Shown: in pieces, positions 12,734-24,913 of the stretch | Position numbering within the stretch: position 1 is the stretch's first letter | Layout: each line of letters starts with the position of its first letter | NCBI GenBank assembly: GCA_035079385.1 | Contig: JAVHKY010000029.1 | Coordinates: 6,324,001-6,388,000, forward strand | DNA: 64,000 bases | Direction of reading: 5' to 3' | Source: Aspidiotus rigidus | Lineage: Eukaryota; Arthropoda; Insecta; Hemiptera; Diaspididae | Translations under genes and position numbers: made by a program | Notes under the pieces: model-generated | The model's input: only the letters and a program-made list of their open reading frames with translations | What the model was told of the DNA's origin: nothing | Databases searched by the model: none

Positions 12734-13574
12734 ATATCAAAAAAATCCAATTTAATTAATATAATTGAATAAAATTTTTTATTGAAAGATAAATTAAAAT
12801 ATTTATTGGAATTATACATGAATAAATTTGAAATAAATAGAATTGATTGTGTACTTTCTATTAAATTTAATTATTATAAATTGAATTCATAATTATTTTA
12901 TTTAAAAATTATTAATTTAATTTTAATTATAATCAAAATATTGACTATTAATTTTCATTTATACTAATTTATTCATTTTATTGAATCCATTTTTTTAAAA
13001 TTATTTTTTTAATTTTCTTAATAATTGATATTTTTAATTTTTTAAAATTCAAATTAAATATTTTCATTAATGAAATTACTCAAAAAAGTAATCACAACTA
13101 CTACGTGACCGATGTTTTCCAATTTTTGAATGATGTCAGTTCCAGTTATAATTACTTGAACTTGAGTCCAAACCTACATTCACTGTCTTAGAAATCAAGA
13201 ACTTTCTGCGTCTTGGCCAAAAATACAGATTATATTTCATGTTTTTTCATAAATTTCGGAATTAGAAGAGCCCAGAGGGTTTCCAGTAAATTCAGGAAAC
13301 ATCCAGACACTTTTGCGTATATTGGTGGCAAAATTTTTAGCTCTTGTTTCTCGTAACCGTAGTATAAAGAAAGAAGGATGAGGCCTCATATGGCCATCTT
13401 GTAGACCACAAATTCTAAAATTAGGTGGAGGAAATCAGTAGAGACATGAAAATGTCAAAACACACAAAAATTTTCGATACAATTTTGAGTTCTGGAAATG
13501 CTGTGCCGCAGTAATATCATCTTATGGAAAAATGTACCGCGATATAAAAAAGGTTGAGAAACACTGGTATACCG

Positions 13575-16250
13575 TATACTTAATTCTTACCGAAATTATT
13601 ATCAGCCAAATGGTATTTTGCCCAGTTCTCAAATTTTTTAATATCGATACAAATCCCAGCAACTGCTTTATCACTTGCGATCTCGATCTCTGTTATTTTG
13701 TCGATTATGTTTCGATTAAATAAACTCACTCGCTTTTTTCACATCGGCACTCAATTCTTATTCCATTGTAGATTGTCGAACTATTTTGTTTCGTATCACT
13801 CAAGTTTAATTGTCGATGAAAAAATCAAAAAAGTAGTACTGTATACGAAAGTCGTGATATTTTTCCACGGAAACTCTCGAAATTATGATCGGCCATCAAC
13901 CGACCCTCGATCCGTATTTCCAAGCAATTTCGTCCAATTTCGTCAAAGTAAAAAACTTTCATTTACGTTTACATACTCCACGATGAAAATATGCAACCAC
14001 GAGCAACCACCTTTCATCCCTCCCCACGACTTTGAAAGAGAATGTTTTCTATTTTTAACCTCCCCCCCCCCCCAGGACATAACCCTCAAAGTTTCAAGAA
14101 AACCATACGAACGGAGCCTATTTGTCTGAAAGAACAGCTCTTCTCCTTTATAATATTGAAGATAGATAGAGATGGATGATGATGATGATGATGATACGGA
14201 ACTGTCAACATCTCTTAAAGTCTCTCTCTGATTTTCCGATTTACATATAAGAGATGGCACGAAGGTTGCCAGCCTGCCGGACGGCGGACTCCCCACGGGT
14301 AAAAGAGGTTTCCTGTTAAAATCCCCATTTCATTGGTCTACTTCAAACCGCTCTTCCTGACGGGAAGAAGTCATCCTAATCCGTCTCACTCGCTCTTTTC
14401 TCTTCATGCCTGTACAGCAAAGCTCTCCAGCTCTCACCATTCTGTCCCTCTCTCTCTCTATCATAAACTCCCTCCGGTACAATCTTGAGAAAATCATTAT
14501 CGTGATGTGGCTTCCATTCTACAACACGGTCTAATTGTATTCATATTCATTTTTATCATCCCACTCCGAGCCCATAACCATAAATGTTTTAGCAAGGCTT
14601 ATTAAATTTACTTTTAAACTGTTTTTTTTTTCAACTCTGTTCAATTCACTGAACAATGCGTAGTGGTATGTCACAGTTCTCGTTTTTCAGTACAGCGAAG
14701 TTCTCCAAACACGATACCTCATCGTCGAGATTAGACTTTTAATTAAGTCTACACAAGAGTGGTGCCTCTCCCGTGAAATTCCAGTGACCCTTTTCCAATG
14801 TATAATTAATTGTCGCCAGATTCATGGAACATCAAAACAAATGCCGACCCTTTACAAGTACTTTGAAACTTGAGTCAACTTTCAATGGCATACAGCACCA
14901 AATCATCAGCAGATACATATTATAACCTTCCTGCGCCAATAATATACTTTTAAAAATAGAAATTTTCACAGAAACTCTCAATATCGGCACATCGTACAAA
15001 ATGATTGTGTAGAGTCTCCGTACAGAATCCATATTTTCTTTCAGAATACGCCGCCGTGTAGGAAAAAATATGCAACGGCTCTTCGTCACTATTTTCGACG
15101 TTGTCGTTTTACCGCTCTCCCATGTATCGGAATGAACAATACAACGTCTTAATTTAACCGGTAATTAAACGCATTTGTCGACTTTATCGATAACCATAAA
15201 ACGCCCATATGTATATACGTGTTCAGATCGCTTTGTATATATGGCGAGTTAGGACTACTACTAAAGGAGGAGGCGAGCCACCCGCACAACACTTTTGCAC
15301 TACCGCAGTATAGTGCCTAAAGTCATCAGAATGTAAGAATGCAACGAACATTAGAAAACTGCATCCTCTATGATCGTCATTACGAATGAACAACATTACC
15401 GAGACGAAAATAATTAGTACGATCGATGCTCTATTTGTAAAAAGGATTACTCGACCAACCGAGACTGATTTGAATAGACTTCGGTACCGCATCATAAATG
15501 TACGCGAATATGAAGGGGCCGGCCAGTTGCCACACCATATTCATCTCTAATCGAGTTACATAAATAATCTTTCCGAACACGACGATGACGAGTTTATGGG
15601 TTTTCAGATCGTTAAATATGGCTCAAAATATATTATAATGAGAAAGGGAAAAAAAGATATACGAGGTAGTCTATTTATGAAGGAAGAGAAGTAAACACGA
15701 GGAAAAGAAAAAAAAAATCGAAAACAGTAGTAGACTTATCCGTTCAAGGTTGTGTATTAGAACGCCTCAAATAGTACTAATTTCATCACCTAGGTGAAAA
15801 TAACTCTTATTTAAATAATAAAAAAAAAAAATCTATCAGTAAATATATTTCGCGTCAATTTGGATGAAAGGACGGGAAAGATTGAAGTATTTTCGGATAA
15901 TATAAAATTCATCAAGAAACATCGACTCAAAGAGGGTTGAAAGAATTTTTTTCTGGTTTTAATACCGTCCAAATTTTCACATTGATTGAACATAAACTCT
16001 AGCACCAACCAGATTTGTCCACTGCTCTGATGACAACTTTATAATAACACAATTTGGCAAAGCGGTACATCCATGATGTAATTATTCAAAAACAACATTC
16101 AAAATTACGTATTCCAATCTAGTGTTTCATTAATCATAAAAAGTAATTAAAAATATTCACCCTTTCCCCTACCAAAAAAATTTCGGCTTCCTTAACGGAA
16201 CTCAGAGAAACAATTGGTTTTGGAATTGAGAATTCAAATCGAAATCTTGT
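13575..16250. other. Non-coding stretch with a GAT microsatellite and one dispersed repeat
   Basis: A (GAT)n run lies at 14,175-14,195. The block at about 14,459-14,603 (ATCATAAACTCC, then ATCATTAtCGTGATG, then CAAGGCTT) recurs at about 29,396-29,555, so it is part of a dispersed repeat of unknown type. The rest has no recognisable gene or element. Confidence 0.5.
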
Positions 16251-16254
16251 AAAT

Positions 16255-16575
16255 TCTTAAGTTTTCCCGAGTCCCTCGTATCGAGCCTGAAAGTAAAAAT
16301 TTTTCGAACTTTTTTCCTTCGGTTTGAAAGTCAAAATTTCCTTTCGAGTCCCTCTCTTATCATATATTATTATGACTCGAAAGTCGAAATTTTTCAAAGT
16401 CTACCTTGAGAGTCAACTAAGTGCTCTCCCTATCACACAGAGCTCGAGAGAGGAAATTCAGTCCCCCTCCTATGATGTACGGCTCAGGAGTAAAAATTTT
16501 TCTAATTTTTTGGTCGGACCGCGCACGCCAACTTTTTCAAAAAAAAAAACATAGAGCAGGTTTCCTGTTAAAAGA
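16255..16575 (+). repeat. 45-bp satellite units ending in the hairpin module
   Basis: Three or four diverged satellite units (AAATTTTTC, AAGTCCCTC, TATCA, GCTCGAgAG) lead into CGCGCACGCCAACTTTTTCA and AGCAGGTTTCCTGTTAAAA, the hairpin end in the inverted sense. This is the standard order of these modules throughout the window. Confidence 0.7.
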
Positions 16576-17499
16576 ATGATTCAACTACTCAACTGGTTGG
16601 ATCCCAGAAAAATTCTTACGAATACTAGAAAACAAGATTCTCCGCGTAGTATCGTGGAATGACTTGGGAATTTCTCGCCCTGAGATCCATGAATATCCTT
16701 AGTATCCCATCTTTACTAGAGGAAAGAGAAAAATATGGTCCATCATTAAAAAAGTTATTTCTCTTTCTTTCTCGGCGTTCAATTTCGAATTCAAATTTTG
16801 TTTGTTGATTTTTGAGCTTCACTGCAATCATTACGTATCTCGTAAAACCTTTAGAAATTTGATTCTACAAACTCCAAAATATGATAAGATACGACGAGCG
16901 CGTAAAATAATCGAGAGTACAAAAATTATGACTATACGATTTTCGAAAGTGATATAGTAATAAACAACTTAGCACTCTGCAAGCACCATCAAAGGTGAAC
17001 AACCTCTTCACGTTATTATGCGTCTGCTTGACTCATGATACATAGGTTTACGTTTTTTCGATTTTTCTACCTATGTCGGTGTGTTTTGAAGATGACTAGT
17101 AAGTAATTGAAATGTTATCCGCCTTGCAATAAACTTGACATTTTGTGCGTAAACTTGTAACTTCATTTGAAATCTCTAAAGAAAAGAGTTCAGAACGCTA
17201 GACGAGGGAAGTGAGCGAAATGGCTTAAACTCTACGGCCGATGATTTGCATTTAAAAATATACTCAATGTTCAGTCTAAATATATATAACCTTGAACTGT
17301 TCGCCCAATTCTATCGATTATTTAACGAGGAACCAACCATTGCCGACTGACAAATTTGAAAAGAGTGTTTGAGAGGGAATGGGGGAACTCAGAGGACGTA
17401 ATTCTTGAAATAAAAAATTCTAAATATTACAACATCTTCTGCTATTTTCTTCTTTTTATGAAAATGTTCCAAGTCCGACATCATTTGCAAGAATGGTCC

Positions 17500-18184
17500 G
17501 ACCTCCCGTCCCCCCCTCAATGATATATACTATAGCTCAAATGTTGGCCTTGGAAAAATTTCGACTTTCAAGCCATAATGTATTATAGGAGGTGGACTTG
17601 GAAAAATTTCGATCTTCAAACTACAGTAGAACCCCGCTGTAACGTACTCGGACATAACGTAATCCCGGTCATAACGTAGTAAAGTGCCCGGTCCCTTGAC
17701 ACTTGCATTTAAACTAATGTAAAAAAAACTCTGAAATAACGTAGTCAAAACCCGGGTATCACGTAAAATTCATGCTAAAATCAGTGAAAAATGCACGTTT
17801 TTTCAAGTCAGACTTGCAAAGAAGATGAAAATCTCAACAATAGGATTGAAGTGGTGCATCTTCTCTCTCAACTCAGTATATAAATTCGCAAAAACAAAAA
17901 AAAAATGCCGACTTCTTCGCGTAAGCGTAGTACATAATAATATGCTATACATACAGTAGCCTACATTGTACTTTAAATACATTTCTCGTTCTTTTTTTTT
18001 TTTCGCAATTTGGTTGTAACGTAGTTCGGCTATAACGTAGCGATTTGCCCGGTCTCTTGAGATACGTTATAGCGGGGTTCTACTGTATATAATAAAGGGG
18101 GTCTTTGAAAAATTTCCACTCTTGAGCTATAAAATACTATAGGAGGGGCACCTGGAAAAATTTCGACTCGCGACCCGTAATATA
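17500..18184 (-). repeat. 45-bp satellite units, minus orientation, hosting two insertions
   Basis: Units in the GACTTGGAAAAATTTCGA orientation occur at about 17,540-17,623 and 18,086-18,184. A pogo-type MITE splits one at its TATATA step and an FB-A element begins in another at the same step. Confidence 0.75.
17624..18085. mobile_element. Pogo/Tigger-type MITE, TA duplication
   Basis: The left end CAGTAGAACCCCGCTGTAAC is matched by the inverted right end TATAGCGGGGTTCTACTG, with TA on both sides (17622-17623 and 18086-18087). This terminus and TA target are those of the pogo/Tigger branch of IS630-Tc1-mariner. TAACGTA recurs several times near both ends, likely transposase-binding repeats. 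No transposase frame is present. Removing the element restores an uninterrupted satellite unit. Confidence 0.85.
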
Positions 18185-20327
18185 GGGTGCGCCGAAATGA
18201 TGTCAACAGTTGAATGGGATTTCGGATTGAATTTGTTCTAGCGCAAAAACGCAAAAGGTTACTTGTAAACCTCAAATGTATTAAACTTGTATCTCAATTT
18301 TATCTTTAATTTGCGCTAAATACAAAGTTTCTACGACTTTTCCGAGCCACGTTATGAACCAAAATGTACCGAAAATTGACCAATTTGTCGCGGGGTTCTC
18401 AAAATAGTGTTCAAAAATGATTAATTTTACAGTCATTTTAAGAATTAAATTGTTGCGACTCAGAGGAAATTTGACGAAAAAAACGAATAAAATAGTTCGA
18501 AATTCTACAAAGCACCAGAATGGGTAAATGGGCATAAAATGGGTCAAAAATTCCCCAATATGAAAATCGCTCAAACTTTGTATTTTTTACTCGCTTCTCT
18601 AGTGAAATTCAGTGCCAAGTCTGAGAAAAATCGTTAAAATACTTTGCGAAGCAGCCAAATGGGTGATTGGGTCAAGAAAGAGTCAAAATTAGTGTAAATT
18701 GAGAAAAAATGTCGAAATGACGCTAGAAAGTTCAAAAATGAATGAAAGTACCGGAGGAGGTTGAAAATTGTTCCAAATTAAGGAATTCCGCAGACTTTTC
18801 TTATTTTCTCTGTAAAATTCAGTATTGAATCCGAAAAAATCTCGAAATGACCCTACAAGACTACGAAATGAGCTAATGGGCCTAAGTTGGAAAATTCTGT
18901 GAGCTTAGGAATTTTTCTCAATTTCACAGTAAAAATTAGCGCTTAGTTCGAAATGATCTGAAAGAACGAGCTACTCGCCTGCTTTTGACCGTTTTGATTG
19001 TGAACGGGGCACGATTTTCTCGGTAAAACTCCTTTCACTCCCTGCAACAACGAGCTACGCTTGTGCTTGATCATGTCCGGGCCTCTAGCCCTCTGCCACT
19101 GCGAGATCACAACAGAGGATGACCTCGCTTCTCGATATCATTCCTTCCATTTCCTGAAAGTACGAGTCTTTTTACGCATTTACCCGACTTGATTAAGAAT
19201 CGGGCTGTAGTGTGTTCTTGCGGTGAGAAATGGGCTCGAGTCCCATTCACAATCGGAGCGAGCAAAAGCAGGAGAGTAGCTCGTTGTTTCTGGTGGTGAA
19301 ATGAGTCTTACCGAGAAGGTCGTCCTTCGTTGTGATCTCGTGGTGAGAGGTGGGCTGGAGCCCCGTGTACGATTGAAGCGGCCAATAGGACAAGAGTAAC
19401 TCGTTGTTCCTGGCAGAGAAAGCAGTCCCGTAAAGCATTCTTTTTCGTTTTTTTGTTGTTCGGCTCGTCATTTTTGTATTGTATTAAATTTTATCTATCG
19501 TTTCCTCGATGGAAGAAGATTTCTTTGATCTCATCATTTCATCATTTTTTCTGAAAATGCGCCGATTTGGACTCTTTTTGGGTCCATTCATCCATTTGCC
19601 TGCTTTGCAGAATAAGCATGTCAACCATTTTCTTTGAACTCAGCGCTAAATTTCTCTCGAGAATTGAGTAAAATACACACTTTGAGCGATTTTTTATTGT
19701 GGGGATGACCTTTTTTGGGTTAGGTGCTTGGCAGAGTATTTTAACAATTTTTTTTAGACTATGCATTCAATTTCACCAGAGAGTTGAATAAAAAATATAA
19801 AGTATGAACGGATTTCTATTTTAGAGAATTTTTGACGCCTTTTGGGCCCGTACACCCATTTTGTTGCTTCGTAGGGTCATTCCAGTAATTTTTTCAGACT
19901 CAACGCTAAATTTTACCCCGGAATCGGAAAAAATTTTGAAGATTGCGCGATTTTTCATTTTGGGAAAATTTTGACCCTCTTCGGGTCCATAAACCCATTT
20001 AGTTGCTTCTTAGGGTCATTTCAGTAATCTTTTCCCACTCAGCGCAAAATTTTACCTTAGGATTGAGAGAAACTTCGAAGATTCGCAATTCTTTCAATCG
20101 GGAACAATTAACAGATTTGGGAACCCCCGCCGCAAAATTTCGGCCCATTTTGGTCTATAACTCGGCTTGGAAAAATCGTAAAGACTTTGTATTTGCCGCA
20201 AATTAAAGATAAAATTGAGATACAAGTTTCATATATGTGGAATTGACATATGACGTTTCGCATTTTTGTGCTAGAACAAATTTAGTCCGAAATCCCATTC
20301 AACTGTTAGCATCATTTTGGCGCATCC
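18185..20327. mobile_element. Foldback-like element FB-A, copy 1
   Basis: Terminal arms of about 230 bp are inverted copies: the left begins GGGTGCGCCGAAATGATG, the right ends CATCATTTTGGCGCATCC. Shared blocks include GAATGGGATTTCGGA, TTGTATCTCAATTTTATCTT and GTTATgaACCAAAATG. Inward of the terminal blocks, both arms consist of diverged tandem units of about 125 bp marked by ATGGGT..ATGGGC, GGTCAAAATT and a GGAAAATCG-like step, on opposite strands. The centre (about 18,960-19,470) is itself an inverted pair of GC-richer repeats around CAACGAGCTAC and GAGATCACAAC. No coding sequence was recognised. The architecture resembles Drosophila foldback elements; homology to them is not claimed. Confidence 0.85.
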
Positions 20328-20328
20328 A

Positions 20329-20490
20329 AGTTATTATCCTACCCATACTGAAATCCGGCGCTGATCCCCTCCTTGCGGCTTCTTACCGACCCGTAGTATT
20401 ATCTAGTGTTCTCGGCAAATTCAAAAAATACTCAACAAAAGACTTCTTTGGTATTTAGTTCTCTCTCCCTATCAATACGGCTTCAGGAAA
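20329..20490 (+). pseudogene. Non-LTR reverse transcriptase fragment
   Basis: The frame reads ILPILKSGADPLLAASYRPV, then VLSSVLGKF, and shortly after, in a nearby frame, QYGFRK. These are the first conserved blocks of non-LTR reverse transcriptase (PI-K-G-DP...SYRPI-L-S--GK--E and QYGFR). A stop and a frameshift separate them, so it is a relic. It abuts the right end of FB-A copy 1. Confidence 0.75.
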
Positions 20491-20639
20491 TGAGTATAAT
20501 TATGATAGAAGGGAGACTTATGGTTTAATGAAGCATTGCCTATCTGGCATTCTGAAGAGGCTAAGGCAATTGGCGTACAAAGCATTGCTTGTCTAATGAC
20601 TTGAAGGGGCTACCCTAATGCGGGTTATGTCATGTATTA

Positions 20640-21960
20640 TTTTTCAACCCATAAAACCTGCGTTCCTCGTTTAACATCGTTAAGGAAGCCGTCGTTTTTT
20701 CAAGTCTCCACTTATCATATATAGCTCCAAAGTTCGGGTCTGCGACGTCACATTTTGATGACGTCATAGGTCAGCCTCATAACGTCACAGATTGGCTTTC
20801 TTATGTCCCGATACGAGTTTCTAAGTCCACGCTCCATGAGACAGATTCCCTGCCACCTATCCTTCAACTCCGTTAAAGAATCCGTGAGCTTTTAACAGGG
20901 GTTTTTGGAAAAAACGTCTGCCGTCCGGCCAGCCGGCAAATCTCAGAGCTCAAAAATTGTTTGAGTCCTACCATATATAGGTAGCTAGGTGGTTAGGGTA
21001 TATTACCTGACAGATAACCCTTTCAAGCCATTAGATATACAATGCTTCATACATCAATTGATTTAGCCCCTTCAATAAGCCAGATGTGCAACGTTTCGAA
21101 CACCAGAACGTCCTAAGGTGTTCTAATATCCTCTCCTATCATATATAGTTCGGATGTTGAAATATACTCGTAGCTTCAAAGTCCGGGCCTGTGACGTCAC
21201 AATTTGATGACGTCATAGATCTGGTAAGTCAACATAGTGCCCCATAAAACAGATTCTCTTCCTACCCTATAGGTAGCTAGATATTTGGGGTACATTACCT
21301 GGAAGATAACCCTTTTAAGTCATCAGATATACAATGCTTCATACGTCAATTGACTTAGCCCCTTCAATGAGCCAGATTTGCAACGCTTCAAACACCAGAA
21401 CGTCCTTCTAAGGTATTCTAAGTCCCCCTCCTATCATATTTATCTCGGTGGTTGGTATAAATAACCTGAAAGATAGCTCCTTCGAATAACTAGATATGCA
21501 ATGCTTCATACACCAATTGACTGAGCCCCTTTTACGAGCCAGATATGCAAGTCTCCAAACACCGTAAGACTCAGAACGTCCTTCCAAGGTATTCTAAGTC
21601 ACCCTCGTATCATATACGTGTCCCAACAGAGTCCCTGCCTCTTTTTGGCCTCGTTCAACTCCGTTAAAGAACTCGCAAGTTTCTTTAACAGGGAACCTGT
21701 TTCATCAGTGGGGAGGGGAGCGGAAAAACTGTCCGGCCAGCCGACAACCTTAAGGTCGTATCATATACCTATAGCTAGGAGGTCGTAATTTTTGTTCGAT
21801 CAAGTCCCCCTCCTTTCATATATAGCTCCAAAGTCCTAGCCTGTGACGTCACAATTTGATGACGTCATAGGTCAGGATTGTGACGTCACACCATACATTT
21901 TTCAGGTAGGTTCCGTGCCACTCCTTGTTTGACTCCGTTAAAGAACTTGTGACTTTTTTT
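20640..21960. repeat. Mosaic of dispersed modules (CRE pairs, 'ATGCTTCATAC' repeats, hairpin)
   Basis: In order: an inverted copy of the CGACGGCTTCCTTAACGA block (20,650-20,700); TGACGTCA sites at 20,759, 21,192, 21,208, 21,844, 21,860 and 21,881; three copies of a 140-170 bp unit marked by AGATATaCAATGCTTCATAC and TTAGCCCCTTCAAT (near 21,030, 21,325 and 21,490); and the perfect hairpin AACAGG-GAA-CCTGTT at 21,687-21,701. Related copies lie at 47,570-48,140. Confidence 0.75.
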
Positions 21961-22158
21961 ATTGGATCAGAGCTCATACTGGGGATATCTAGTTCGTTTT
22001 CTGTATACAAACATCGATGTTTAGAACTTCGTACGTGAAAAAGCAATGTCTTGAGTTTTTAGTGGCCTCTTAAAACTGCATCGTAGAAACGTAGCCAAGA
22101 GACGGGAGTGAAATGAATCTTTCTTATATGTTATTTCTGTACGAGATGCCTATCATTT

Positions 22159-22292
22159 GTGACCCCGTCTACAGAAACCCGGCTTAGCGTTGAATATCGA
22201 TCAGGAGGAAAGGATCTTTTACTAAGGAAGGAAGATTCCTTTTCTCCTGATTGTAATTGAACACTAAGCCGGGTTTCTGTAGACGGGGTCAC
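22159..22292. mobile_element. 134-bp MITE with 29-bp perfect TIRs
   Basis: The left end GTGACCCCGTCTACAGAAAC continuing to CCGGCTTAG is mirrored exactly at 22,264-22,292. ATTT flanks both sides (22155-22158 and 22293-22296), suggesting a 4-bp duplication. The interior contains a further short stem around GGAAAGGATC..GATTCCTTTTCTCC. Perfect TIRs suggest recent activity. The superfamily is not assigned. Confidence 0.85.
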
Positions 22293-24759
22293 ATTTGTAC
22301 TTCTCCTTTTCGGTTGAGTATTGCTTAATCTTGCTGGGAATGATAGGATGCCGCGCGAGTACACAATCCAAAGTACGATTTTCGATTTTTTGTGAAGAAG
22401 ATTGCAAAGAAGAACGAGATGAAGAAAGGATGCACGAATGATTGCAGAGAAGGAAGAGGACGATGAAGGACGAGATGAAGAAGGAACGCGTAGACATTAT
22501 ATATCAGAGGTAGTTTGAGGCTCATGGTGCAAAAAGAAATAAAACTTGAGCTTCTTCAAATCTATAACTATTCAAATAGAAAATTGGACTTTATTTGATA
22601 GACGATCATCGATATTCCTCAATCCTTTCAGGTCTTGTGGACTGCGAGGATTTTTTTGTTGTCTTTCGTCAACCTGGATGTAATGAAACTCTTCAAAACT
22701 ACCCTTTTTCAAAAGCAGCTGCTTCTAAATCTGAGTATTCTGTTCTCCTTGTGTGTTCTTACCCTTAATTTTCGAATTACGCATAAAATATGAAATTGCA
22801 AGCAAGTACGTATCGAGAGAAACGAAGATCGAAGCTAGGATTTGCTCGACTCAACGATAGTGAAACTAGTGAGGCACCGAATTCCATAAGTTAGTATCGT
22901 GCGTGTATAAGTTACTCGTCATAAATGGTTGTTTTTATTACATTAGAAATTAGGTTACTCGCAACGGTCGCAAAACAGATTACTGCAACGTTTACACGAC
23001 CGGTAAACGTCTCAAAGCATGTTCTTTCATCAATCGAACAATAAAAACTGAAGGTTGGACCACACGTTAGCGGTGTACGAGGACCGGGTCAATATTTTGT
23101 TCATAGGGTTACTATAACACTCTCTTCCATAATATAACCCTGAGAATCTGGCTTTGAATTTGTTTCCTCTTCCATCTTAGTTAAATCGCAAGGTCGAATT
23201 AATTTTAATTTTGATTTTACAAGATATTTCGCGACATAGTTGAAAAATTTCTAATAATAAGCCTAACGAACGTATCAAAAAATTTAAATATCCAGTAATC
23301 GAACTTGTCATGCTCAATATGTGGGCTTACGCCTATTCTTAGATAGATTTCATATACTAATATACTTGTCCTATCCATTTTGTGGCTATACCTTCACCAG
23401 ATGCGAAAACAATATTACCTCGTTTCCTATATCTCTCAACGATTTAGAGAAATATATGTTAAAATCCAAAGCGCGCATAATAAATGAGTCTCGTACTCCT
23501 ATTCGTATCGATAGATTTATTCTCGCAGCTTCACAAAACGATCCTATAAATGCATTCACGCACTTCCGCAGATTTGAGTCGATTGTTTTCATTATCACTT
23601 TACTTCGAAAAAAATAGTGTAGGCCGTAAACTAGGTACATGGAGGAAACTGCCAATATTGTACTGTCGTAGTAGATTCAGAAGACGATTGTCATACTGAG
23701 GAATGACCCTTTAAAATTCATTCTCTGTCCCCTCTCCAGCCTCCTCCACTATCTCCAACAACTCAGAATCCATAAACTTTTTCAGGTCCACATACTATTA
23801 CAAATCCATTGATTCCAATACTTCTTCCCGAGCTAATAACCCTCCTAGCTCTTGAGCGAAAACGCGCTTTCATGTATCTTGAAGAAAGAGGTATCGAATA
23901 AGTTTGAAAGTAATCATCAGACTGGGTCAAACAAATTCTTCCATATTATTCACGAATTTATCACATTCAAAAGGTCGTTACTAATGAATTTTTTTGGATT
24001 TTGGACCACCCCAATAAGTCAACCAATGCTGACTCTTACCTTCAACACTTTGATCAAGCCCTCTTCTTATTGTCATCGTTGTTCTTAGAATACATCAAAT
24101 GATCAATTTACTCACGGTAGAGGCTGAGTTTATCATCAAAGATAAGTGTGCTAGCATAAACAAAGGCTCATAACAGAAGAAAATTTTCACAAAGACAATC
24201 GCTTGTGTCACATGTCCTCCTTAGTTAAGTAGATGCGGTTGCATTGATTTTGTTTCCTCCAACACTGGTGTCGACCCTTCTGAGCATCTCCCCGACGAAA
24301 CCCCCTCTTTCTGGTAACTGCCAAGCTGCACTGCCCCCCGGCAGGTGAACTTTAGCCCACACAGCATACACAACTCAGAACTATGTCGCTGTTGGAGTTT
24401 CTTCTTCTTCCTGCAGACTATCTTCTATATGTGGATGGTACGTAGGCTATAGCGTGGTTCTGCATTTGCCTAGCCCATCACCGTGTCCATCTTCTCCTTC
24501 TTGTCTGTGGCTCAAATGCGGACATCTAAATCCATGCTTCTTTCGAACTTAGCATGGGGGGGGGGCTACCAGGGTACTTGGAGCCAGCGCTTCATCCTCA
24601 GTCTGTCATGCATTGTTTTATCTACTATAAACGAAAAATTCTCATCTTATATTCTTATGGGAGGGAGAGAGAAGTTGACTGTCCTACCCTGCGCCACCAT
24701 CACAAAGCTCAAACCTTGCCTCACCGATGGACTCTTGAAGTCAGAGAGAAGGATATTTA
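22293..24759. other. Non-coding stretch, nothing recognised
   Basis: Several small open frames overlap on both strands without domain signatures. A weakly coding-like patch near 23,690-24,090 has in-frame stops and no diagnostic motif. No repeat array or TIR pair was found. Confidence 0.5.
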
Positions 24760-24913
24760 CAGTAGTAATAGGGCCCCTCGGGAACTGTTCCAAAAACCGT
24801 CCAAGGTGTCCAACGTTTCTGATAAATATCCAATTGAGGTCGTTTTTGGTCGATTTTGGTAGTTTTTGATCGATTTTCGGAACAGTTCCCAAGGGGCCTT
24901 ATTAGTACTACTG
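24760..24913. mobile_element. 154-bp MITE, CAGTAGT termini, TTTA duplication
   Basis: The left end CAGTAGTAATAGGGCCCCTC and following GGGAACTGTTCC are matched by the inverted right end GGAACAGTTCCC ... TACTACTG, with a 3-base indel. TTTA flanks both sides (24756-24759 and 24914-24917). The interior is non-coding. Superfamily uncertain: the CAGT start would fit a TA-targeting element, but the duplication reads as four bases. Confidence 0.78.

Larger units (their letters stand above)
11494..13566. mobile_element. hAT-type element, 2.07 kb, with exact 8-bp target duplication
   Basis: The left terminus CTGTGTTCCTCAACC and the inverted right terminus CAGTGTTTCTCAACC match the usual hAT form. GTATACCG is duplicated exactly at 11486-11493 and 13567-13574, the 8-bp length expected of hAT. 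Subterminal inverted matches include GCGGTACAT and TGCCGC. The interior is extremely AT-rich and shows no hAT transposase, so the element is non-autonomous or has lost its coding part. It is interrupted at 12,344-12,733 by a non-LTR retrotransposon. Without that insertion it would be about 1.68 kb. Confidence 0.88.

Noticed and set aside
24483..24869. 128-residue open frame on the plus strand overlapped by frames on both strands
   Set aside because: No domain signature, no codon bias that I can see, and it runs into the TIR of the MITE at 24,760.
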